Shown here: in pieces, positions 1 through 5,431 of the stretch | Layout of the letters: every line of letters starts with the position of its first letter | Numbering within the stretch: position 1 is the stretch's first letter | Origin: Candidatus Nanopelagicales bacterium | Lineage (GTDB): Bacteria > Actinomycetota > Actinomycetes > S36-B12 > UBA10799 | Reading direction: 5' to 3' | DNA length: 13,887 nt | NCBI GenBank assembly: GCA_025455985.1 | Contig: JALOLM010000018.1 | Coordinates: forward strand, 1 to 13,887 | Made by a program: the position numbers and the translations under genes | Notes under the pieces: generated by a model | Seen by the model: only the letters and a program-made list of their open reading frames with translations | Databases searched by the model: none | What the model was told of the DNA's origin: nothing

Positions 1-798
1 TCTCCAGACGGCACACAGATTGCTTTTGACTCCGACTCTCCAAACCTGGTGCCAGGCGACGATAACGCAGCGCGGGACGTCTTTGTGAAGGACCTCACGA
101 GTGGACAGATAAGACTTGTCAGCACTGACGCTGACGGCAAGGCGCAGTCTCATTGGATGGGGGCAGGCGAGCCGGCCTGGGCGCCTGATGGACAGCGGAT
201 CGCGTTTTCTTCAGCCGCCTCGAATTTGGTGCCGATAGATACGAACGACGATTCTGATGTATTCGTCAAGCACCTTATGACTGGGGCCATCCAGCGTGTT
301 TCAACGGACACTCACGGAGGCCAGGTGGAAGGCTTCTCAGGATCTCATCATCCTGCATGGTCGCCAGACGGCACACACGTGTTATTCGGCTCAGACGCTC
401 GTGGCTTTGGAGGAGGGGACGACGAACAGCCAGGTGGACTGATCATCAAGGACATCCCCAACCAGAGTGTCAGGCAGATTGCAGTTGGTGCAGAGTACGC
501 CGAAGAGATCGGAGGTGCCTGGTCACCAGACGGGCGGCAGATTACTTTCTTCTCTCAAGACTCAGTCTTCGACGACGACCTGAATGGCGAGTATGACGTT
601 TTCGTAGTGGAGGCAGAAGCGGGTGGCGGGCTGTCTTCGTTGTCCTTGGCGCAAGACGGGGCTCAAGGAAACGGAGCCTCTTTGTATCCTTGTTGGTCTC
701 CCGATGGAACCAAAGTGGCTTTCGTCTCATGGGCAACCAACTTGGTGAACGGGGACACCAATATGACCGCCGATGCGTTCATGGTCAGGTTGCCCTAG
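1..798 (+). CDS. TolB-like (PD40/WD40-type) beta-propeller protein, 5' end outside window
   Basis: The frame is open from base 1, so the gene starts upstream; only the C-terminal part is seen. At least four blade repeats are visible, with the TolB/PD40 signature: WAPDGQRIAF, WSPDGTHVLF, WSPDGRQITF and WSPDGTKVAF. Between them lie blade connectors such as SDVFVKHLMTG and the recurring SNLVP/TNLVN-G/D-D-TN element. Families with these repeats form extracytoplasmic beta-propellers; the ligand or partner cannot be read from this piece. Codon use looks less GC-biased than in the metal genes downstream, so this is probably the pre-existing flank of the island. The stop at 796-798 lies inside the reading frame of the IS21-type relic on the other strand, so the extreme C-terminus may have been altered by that insertion. 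Not part of the metal operons. Confidence 0.8.
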   Translation, partial: SPDGTQIAFDSDSPNLVPGDDNAARDVFVKDLTSGQIRLVSTDADGKAQSHWMGAGEPAWAPDGQRIAFSSAASNLVPIDTNDDSDVFVKHLMTGAIQRVSTDTHGGQVEGFSGSHHPAWSPDGTHVLFGSDARGFGGGDDEQPGGLIIKDIPNQSVRQIAVGAEYAEEIGGAWSPDGRQITFFSQDSVFDDDLNGEYDVFVVEAEAGGGLSSLSLAQDGAQGNGASLYPCWSPDGTKVAFVSWATNLVNGDTNMTADAFMVRLP

Positions 799-964
799 CG
801 GTGGTGAGCACTGGCGTATCTGGCGCCCGGCCCACTTGCCCGGCGTCGCGGCGGGCCACATACGCGGCCACCGTGTGAAACCCCGCCAACTCCGCGGCGT
901 CTCGAAACGACCCGGTCAGGTCGTACGCTTCCAAATTTTCCATGATCTCCTCGGCAGACTTCAC
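785..964 (-). pseudogene. IS21-family transposase (IstA-type) N-terminal remnant
   Basis: From a GTG at 964, preceded by AGGAGGG (970-976 on the minus strand, 5 nt spacing), the frame encodes VKSAEEIMENLEAYDLTGSF, then RDAAELAG and HTVAAYVARRDAG. From memory, this is the N-terminal helix-turn-helix region of actinobacterial IS21-type transposases, which normally read AELAGCSHHTVARYVA. About two residues are missing at AG-F-HTV, and the frame stops after about 59 codons, against roughly 400 or more in an intact protein. No DDE catalytic domain and no IstB helper follow. The relic abuts and slightly overlaps the 3' end of the propeller gene. It is a dead fragment of an insertion sequence that entered in this orientation. 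Confidence 0.7.
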
Positions 965-969
965 TTGTT

Positions 970-1019
970 CCCTCCTCGGGGGGCTCGAACGCTTCAACGT
1001 CCAGCCGACCCGAGGAGGG
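970..1019. repeat. 11-bp perfect inverted repeat at the IS21 relic's ribosome-binding site
   Basis: CCCTCCTCGGG (970-980) and CCCGAGGAGGG (1009-1019) are exact reverse complements, separated by 28 nt. On the minus strand the arm nearest the relic contains its AGGAGGG ribosome-binding site, so pairing would hide it. It could limit translation of the transposase from read-through transcripts, or be chance in GC-rich sequence. Confidence 0.5.
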
Positions 1020-1163
1020 GACCCAAACCACGCAAGGCTCAGGTCAACGAAAGATGTGTCGTGCAGAACCCATGACCACAGGGATACACCAGAGGGCGGC
1101 CCTGGGTTGAAGTCCAGAATCCCAGCGCCGACCAACACACCTAGCGTCCGGCTGGAGTACACC
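1020..1163. other. Non-coding stretch, probable outer end of the IS21 relic
   Basis: No convincing gene. Read on the minus strand from about 1080, the sequence starts TGTGGTCATGGG and runs to the relic's start codon, which could be the IS21 left terminus (TG-type end), but no partner end is present to prove it. A weak hairpin (CTGGG 1102-1106 with CCCAG 1121-1125) follows. The rest is unassigned. Confidence 0.3.
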
Positions 1164-1271
1164 CCAACCTGACGTCAGGCACCCAGTGGATCTGTGTCCG
1201 GCTAGGGTGCCGCGTATCGTTTCCTGACAGGTGTCGTAACCAGGTCATAGAGTCCAACCTGACACCAGGCA
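1164..1271 (+). other. Candidate resolvase recombination site (res) with three subsites
   Basis: Three related palindromic motifs lie just upstream of the resolvase gene: CCTGACGTCAGG (1168-1179, a perfect 12-bp palindrome), CCTGACAGG (1223-1231) and CCTGACACCAGG (1258-1269). The first and third sit in longer direct repeats (CCAACCTGACNNCAGGCA at 1164-1181 and 1254-1271, 16 of 18 identical). Centre-to-centre distances are about 53 and 37 bp. This resembles the I-II-III spacing I recall for Tn3/gamma-delta res, with subsite III nearest the resolvase gene. The perfect palindrome would be the crossover subsite I. Confidence 0.55.
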
Positions 1272-1293
1272 ACATTAGGAGGGCCCCAGAGCC

Positions 1294-1845
1294 ATGGCAC
1301 GCGTCGGATACACCCGGGTCAGCACCATCGACCAGAACCTCGACCGGCAACTCGACGGGGTCGCCGTCGACAAGGTCTTTGCGGACAAGGTCTCCGGCAA
1401 GAACACCCAGCGGCCCCGACTCGACGAGCTGCTCGATTACGTACGTGACGGTGACACCGTCGTCGTGCACTCCATGGACCGCTTGGCCCGCAACCTCGAC
1501 GACCTGCGGCGGCTGGTGCGCACACTCACCGGCCGCGGGGTGCGAGTCGAGTTCGTCAAAGAAAACCTGACCTTCACCGGCGACGACTCGCCCATGGCCA
1601 CCCTGCTGCTATCCATCATGGGATCCTTCGCCGAATTTGAACGCGCCCTCATCCGCGAACGCCAGATGGAGGGCATCGCTGCGGCCAAAAAGCGCGGGGT
1701 CTATACCGGCCGCAGGAAGGCCCTCACTGAACAGCAAGTGATCAACATCCGCGAACGCATCACGGCTGGTGAAACCAAGGCGGCCATCGCTCGCGAATAC
1801 GGGATCAGCCGGGAGACTCTGTATCAGCACCTTCGATCCACCTGA
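1294..1845 (+). CDS. Serine recombinase, Tn3-type resolvase/invertase
   Basis: A complete 183-residue small serine recombinase, the usual size. The N-terminal catalytic domain begins MARVGYTRVST, with the nucleophile at Ser10. It contains the conserved arginine segment MDRLARNLDDL (about residues 61-71) and continues through FAEFERALIRERQMEG into the long E helix. GVYTGRRKAL links to a C-terminal helix-turn-helix, ITAGETKAAIAREYGISRETLYQHL. The ATG at 1294 is preceded by TAGGAGGG (1276-1283). It would resolve cointegrates or multimers at the res-like repeats immediately upstream, which probably also autoregulate it. No Tn3 transposase is visible, so it is either the remains of a Tn3-family transposon or a stand-alone plasmid resolution module. 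An invertase role is possible, but no invertible segment was seen. Confidence 0.9.
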   Translation: MARVGYTRVSTIDQNLDRQLDGVAVDKVFADKVSGKNTQRPRLDELLDYVRDGDTVVVHSMDRLARNLDDLRRLVRTLTGRGVRVEFVKENLTFTGDDSPMATLLLSIMGSFAEFERALIRERQMEGIAAAKKRGVYTGRRKALTEQQVINIRERITAGETKAAIAREYGISRETLYQHLRST

Positions 1846-1864
1846 ACGAATTGCGGCATCCCTA

Positions 1865-2140
1865 TCAGCTTCGTCGCAACGGCTCCTTGTACGTAAGTGC
1901 AGTCAGCGCTTGGCGTGCCTCGTGGAACTCTGTGACGGTGATGTCGCCGGCACCGAGGCGTTGTTCCAACTTGCGTAGGGAGGTGGTGTCATCGACAGGG
2001 TGGGCTGGCGCGTCCACGGCGGTCGGCTTGCTGCGGGTGAGCGCGACTAGTGCCCATAAGGCCAGTCCAAACAGTGCTGGCACAACGATTACGGCCAACA
2101 GCACTATCCATTCATTCCATCCGTATCCGTACCCCATCAT
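1865..2140 (-). CDS. Small SHOCT-domain membrane protein (copper-locus associated)
   Basis: A 91-residue protein starting at the ATG at 2140. A TTG at 2149 is possible, but AGAGAG at about 2150-2155 suits the ATG better. It has a short aromatic N-terminus (MMGYGYGWNEW), one transmembrane helix (about residues 10-36), a polar linker, and a C-terminal SHOCT segment (LRKLEQRLGAGDITVTEFHE, about 54-74). SHOCT is a short helical module found at the ends of many small bacterial membrane proteins, thought to mediate oligomerisation; its role here is unknown. It is transcribed divergently from the multicopper oxidase across an inverted pair of TGAAG-type boxes, so it is probably copper-induced. A second protein of the same architecture lies at 12636-12893 beside the same box. 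It converges on the resolvase gene, 19 nt between stops. Confidence 0.8.
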   Translation of the reverse strand: MMGYGYGWNEWIVLLAVIVVPALFGLALWALVALTRSKPTAVDAPAHPVDDTTSLRKLEQRLGAGDITVTEFHEARQALTALTYKEPLRRS

Positions 2141-2208
2141 GGCGATCAACTCTCTGTTGGTAGGTGTTTCAGTCTGGTGATGCGCGGTGTTGTTCCTACG
2201 TCAAGACG

Positions 2209-2251
2209 ATGAAGGTTCGGTGAAGAGCCCCGATCTTCATCGAACCTTCAT
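2209..2251. promoter_or_regulatory. Inverted pair of CopR-like response-regulator boxes
   Basis: ATGAAGGTTCGGTGAAG (2209-2225, plus) and ATGAAGGTTCGATGAAG (2235-2251, minus) agree at 16 of 17 positions and face each other across 9 bp. Each holds TGAAG twice at an 11-bp period, the direct-repeat geometry of OmpR-family regulators. A third copy precedes the response regulator gene (12960-12976). From memory, Corynebacterium CopR binds tandem TGAAGATTT repeats with the same 11-bp period. One box may serve the SHOCT gene and the other the oxidase operon. No clear -10 element could be assigned. Confidence 0.75.
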
Positions 2252-2295
2252 GGAACCTGTCTCAGATCTGGGGATGGCTAACGCACAGTGAAGTT

Positions 2296-3774
2296 GTGAG
2301 TAGCATGATGTCCCGGCGTGAGGTGTTGATCGGACTCCTCGCTGTGGGATCCACCGCGGCGTTGGCAGGGTGCAGTGGCAGATCACCGGCACCGGCCGTG
2401 GGTGGCTTTCCGCAGCCGCCCGCACCGTCGGGCCCAGTGGCCCAAGAGGTTGCCCTCACAGCTGGGCCGGTGGACGTGGATCTGGGCGGGCGGGTAGCGC
2501 GCACGTGGGCCTACAACGGCAAAGTGCCCGGGGAACCCATTCGGGCCACGGTCGGGGATCGAGTACGAATCGCGGTGCGCAACGAGTTACCGGCGCCGAC
2601 CAGCGTTCATTGGCATGGGCTGGCCATCCCCAACAGCATGGATGGTGTGCCCGGTGTGACTACACCCGCGATTGACCCTAATACGGAATTCACGTATGAC
2701 TTCGTCGTCCCCGATGCGGGGACCCACTGGTTCCACCCCCACACTGGACTGCAGTTGGACACCGGGCTCTACGCGCCGTTCATCGTGACAGCGCGCGAGG
2801 AACCCGGAGCGTACGACCACGACTGGATCGTCGTGCTCGATGACTGGACCGATGGTGTGGGTCGAAGCCCAGAGCAGATCCTGGCAGACCTGCAGGCCGC
2901 CGGAGGTCAGCGCGACGCGGGTGGCATGAACATGGGGTCCGGCATGGGCGGGATGGATCACGGCGGCATGATGAGCGGCGGTGGCGGCGATGTGGACTAC
3001 CCGCTCTACCTCATCAATGGCCGAACCCCGCAGGATCCGCAGGTGCTGCGGGGCCGACCCGGCGACCGGGTGCGCCTGCGTGTGATCAATTCCAGCGCGG
3101 ACACCATCTTCCGGGTGGCCGTGGCTGACCATACCTTGAGGATCACCCACACCGACGGGTACCCGGTGGTGCCAGTCGAGAGCACCGTTCTCCGCTTGGG
3201 GATGGGTGAGCGCTATGACGTGCTGCTCGACCTCGGCGATGGAGCCTTCGCTGTCTACGCCGAACCCGAAGGCAAGTCCGGGGCTGCGCGTGCGATCATC
3301 CGTACCTCTGCCACCTCAGCGGCACCCTTGCTGGGTCAGCGGCCACCCGAGCTCAACGATGACGCGATGCCGATCACATCTCTCACGGTCGCGCCCGGGG
3401 CGGCACTGCCGCCTCGGGCCGCCGATTCCGTGCAACCGGTGGCGCTGGCCGGTGGCATGGGTCCGTACGTGTGGACGATCAACGGCCGCACCTACGAGAA
3501 CACCAGCCCATTGACGATCAAGCAAGGACAAGCCGGGCGCCTACAGATCGGCAACCACACGATGATGGCGCACCCGCTGCACCTGCACGGTCACACCTTC
3601 CAAATCGGCGCAGCTGGCGGCACTGGTGTTCGCAAGGACACCGTCTTGGTGGATCCCATGAGCCGGATCACCGTCGACTTCGTGGCCGATAATCCCGGCG
3701 CCTGGATGGTGCACTGCCACAACGCTTACCACGCCGAAGCCGGAATGATGACCCGCCTTGAATACACCACGTAA
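2296..3774 (+). CDS. Multicopper oxidase, Tat-exported lipoprotein (MmcO/CueO-like)
   Basis: A 492-residue, three-cupredoxin-type laccase fold expected to oxidise Cu(I) to Cu(II) outside the membrane, using O2. All copper ligands are present: HWHG (His105, His107), HPH (147-149), HPLHLHGH (426-433) and HCHNAYH (473-479) followed by an axial Met at 484. The N-terminus has a twin-arginine motif (SRREVLIG) and a lipobox ending at Cys26 (LAGC), like mycobacterial MmcO. A Met/Gly/His-rich insert (about 209-228) resembles the Met-rich copper-binding loop of CueO. The GTG at 2296 was used; ATGs at 2305 and 2308 are equally plausible, as no start has a strong ribosome-binding site. It is the first gene of a four-gene copper operon, with a CopR-like box ending about 45-55 nt upstream. 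It stops 13 nt before the DUF305 gene. Confidence 0.93.
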   Translation: MSSMMSRREVLIGLLAVGSTAALAGCSGRSPAPAVGGFPQPPAPSGPVAQEVALTAGPVDVDLGGRVARTWAYNGKVPGEPIRATVGDRVRIAVRNELPAPTSVHWHGLAIPNSMDGVPGVTTPAIDPNTEFTYDFVVPDAGTHWFHPHTGLQLDTGLYAPFIVTAREEPGAYDHDWIVVLDDWTDGVGRSPEQILADLQAAGGQRDAGGMNMGSGMGGMDHGGMMSGGGGDVDYPLYLINGRTPQDPQVLRGRPGDRVRLRVINSSADTIFRVAVADHTLRITHTDGYPVVPVESTVLRLGMGERYDVLLDLGDGAFAVYAEPEGKSGAARAIIRTSATSAAPLLGQRPPELNDDAMPITSLTVAPGAALPPRAADSVQPVALAGGMGPYVWTINGRTYENTSPLTIKQGQAGRLQIGNHTMMAHPLHLHGHTFQIGAAGGTGVRKDTVLVDPMSRITVDFVADNPGAWMVHCHNAYHAEAGMMTRLEYTT

Positions 3775-3787
3775 AGGAAACCACTGT

Positions 3788-4417
3788 ATGAGAACCCGCA
3801 CCATCATGGCAGCTGTCAGCGTCGCGGCCCTGGCCGTCGTCGGATTGTCAGCGTGCAGCGACACCAGTAGCCAACCGGCACCATCAGCGTCCCCGTCGGT
3901 GAGCGCAGCGGCCACCACCGGATCGGCGACCGAGATCGCCTTCGCACAAGGCATGATCCCGCATCACCAGCAAGCGATCGAGATGGCCGACCTGGCGCTC
4001 GACCCGCGTGCCGACGCCTCACCACAGGTGAAGGCTCTTGCCGAACAGATCAAGGGCGCGCAGGATCCCGAGATCGAGCAGATGACCCAGTGGCTGCAGC
4101 AGTGGGGCGCCCCCTCCGCGATGCCCGGCGCCTCCGAGGACATAGGCGGCATGGACCACGGCGGGCATGACATGGGCGGTATGACCATGTCGGGAATGAT
4201 GACCACCGAGCAGATGCAGCAACTGCAGCAGGTCACTGGAACCGCGTTCGACACCATGTGGCTGCAGATGATGGTCGAACACCACGAAGGCGCCATCGCC
4301 ATGGCCGAACAGGTCAAGGCCGGAAGCACCAACCCTGAGGTGACCTCCCTGGCGGATGCGATCATCACCGGGCAACGCACCGAGATCAACACGATGCGTG
4401 GATATCTGGACCAGTGA
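3788..4417 (+). CDS. DUF305 (CopM-like) Met/His-rich lipoprotein
   Basis: Starts at the ATG at 3788, after AAAGGAAA (3773-3780); an in-frame ATG at 3758 would overlap the oxidase and lacks support. The 209-residue product has a signal peptide with lipobox LSAC (Cys23) and a Ser/Pro/Ala-rich tether, then the helical DUF305 domain. The two characteristic motifs are FAQGMIPHHQQAIEMA (about 53-68) and MMVEHHEGAIAMA (about 162-174). Between them is a copper-binding-type Met/His cluster (GGMDHGGHDMGGMTMSGMM, 121-139). DUF305 proteins such as cyanobacterial CopM are linked to extracytoplasmic copper binding. It probably buffers copper outside the membrane, beside the oxidase. Its stop overlaps the next start (TGATG), implying translational coupling. 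Confidence 0.92.
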   Translation: MRTRTIMAAVSVAALAVVGLSACSDTSSQPAPSASPSVSAAATTGSATEIAFAQGMIPHHQQAIEMADLALDPRADASPQVKALAEQIKGAQDPEIEQMTQWLQQWGAPSAMPGASEDIGGMDHGGHDMGGMTMSGMMTTEQMQQLQQVTGTAFDTMWLQMMVEHHEGAIAMAEQVKAGSTNPEVTSLADAIITGQRTEINTMRGYLDQ

Positions 4418-5328
4418 TGCGTCACACCATCCGGTTGGTTCTGATCGCGACGACGGTCGCTGCGGGAAGTGTGCTGGTCAGCGGATGTGGGGATCAGATT
4501 CCCGCCACCGGCGCTACTGCGGCGGCAGGGCAATCCCGACCGGCTGCCTCGCCCAGTGAGGACGCCTCACTGCGCCCGGTGAAGGCCCCAGCCGAAATCG
4601 AGCACGTCCATAATCTGTCCCTCGTGGGGAAGGATTTGCTGCTGGGCACTCACGAAGGGCTGTTCCGCCAGTCGCCGGGTGAACCACCCAAGCGGGTCAG
4701 TGAACCGTTCGACGTGATGGGGTTCACCATCGACGGTTCGCGCTGGCTGGCCTCCGGCCATCCCGGCCCGGGCATGTCGGCCCCGGCGGATCTCGGCTTG
4801 CTGCTGTCGGACGATCAGGGACGCACGTGGGACACGGCCAGTCTGTCTGGGCAGGTGGACTTCCACCGCTTGACCAGCAGCGGCGAGGTCGTCCTTGGGA
4901 TCAATTCCGGCGACGGCCTGTTGTGGCGTTCCTCCGATGCGGGCGCGTCCTGGGACACCCTGGACGTCTCGCTCTACGACGTTGCCCTTGACCCGGGCGA
5001 CCCTGACATCGCGGTCGCCACCACCGAGCGCGGGCCCCTGCGCAGCGAGGACGGCGGGCGAACCTGGTCCGCGATCAAGGGCGCACCGTTGATCGCCCTG
5101 CTGTCATGGCACGACGGGGGCCTCGTCGCGGTCACCCCGGACGGCCAGATCACCACGTCCACCGATGGCGGTCGAACGTGGACACAGGGCGACACTTTGA
5201 AGGAGGCTCCCCTGGCACTGACTGCGTCAGACGACGATGTGGCTGTGCTCGCCGGCGACACCGTCTGGTTCAGCTCCGATGCTGGCATGTCCTTCCAGCC
5301 GCGGGTCACAGGGTTGGGGGGGCACTGA
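4417..5328 (+). CDS. Asp-box/BNR propeller lipoprotein (F510_1955-type, sialidase-like fold)
   Basis: A 303-residue lipoprotein; start ATG 4417 overlaps the DUF305 stop (a GTG at 4414 is the alternative). Signal peptide and lipobox VSGC end at Cys24. After a conserved-looking HVHNLSL entry strand come at least five Asp-box-type turns: SDDQGRTW, SSDAGASW, SEDGGRTW, STDGGRTW and SSDAGMSF. These mark a beta-propeller like that of sialidases. Related proteins are often annotated as glycosyl hydrolase family F510_1955, but the sialidase catalytic arginine triad and nucleophile could not be traced, so an enzymatic role is doubtful. Its place between a DUF305 protein and a copper ATPase suggests an extracytoplasmic copper-stress function, perhaps as a scaffold. 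It is 103 nt upstream of the ATPase. Confidence 0.85.
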   Translation: MRHTIRLVLIATTVAAGSVLVSGCGDQIPATGATAAAGQSRPAASPSEDASLRPVKAPAEIEHVHNLSLVGKDLLLGTHEGLFRQSPGEPPKRVSEPFDVMGFTIDGSRWLASGHPGPGMSAPADLGLLLSDDQGRTWDTASLSGQVDFHRLTSSGEVVLGINSGDGLLWRSSDAGASWDTLDVSLYDVALDPGDPDIAVATTERGPLRSEDGGRTWSAIKGAPLIALLSWHDGGLVAVTPDGQITTSTDGGRTWTQGDTLKEAPLALTASDDDVAVLAGDTVWFSSDAGMSFQPRVTGLGGH

Positions 5329-5357
5329 AGACGGTCCCCCTGAAGGGTGTGCCCTCA
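5316..5357 (+). other. Weak hairpins between propeller and ATPase genes
   Basis: GGGGG (from 5316) can pair with CCCCC (5336-5340), and TGAAGGG (5341-5347) with CCCTCA (5352-5357) with one bulged base. No T-run follows, so these may be an RNA-processing or partial attenuation site that sets ATPase expression within the operon. Two TGAAG words here (5326, 5341) are 15 bp apart, not 11, so this is not counted as a regulator box. Confidence 0.25.
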
Positions 5358-5431
5358 ACCAGTGACGTAACGGCCTACAACTGCCAGGCCGACCGGACAG
5401 TTTCATCCGATGAGTGAAGGAGAGACCACCG

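Noticed and set aside
1864..2180. Plus-strand frames of 69-109 codons over the first SHOCT gene
   Set aside because: Antisense to a gene with clear helix, SHOCT motif and divergent promoter context.
5326..5345. Two TGAAG words upstream of the copper ATPase as a fourth regulator box
   Set aside because: They are 15 bp apart instead of 11 and lack the GTTCG spacer, so they do not fit the box.
5329..5431. CsoR-type copper operator before the ATPase
   Set aside because: No GTAC...GTAC-type palindrome or G-tract pair of the CsoR kind was found; control from the oxidase promoter is simpler.
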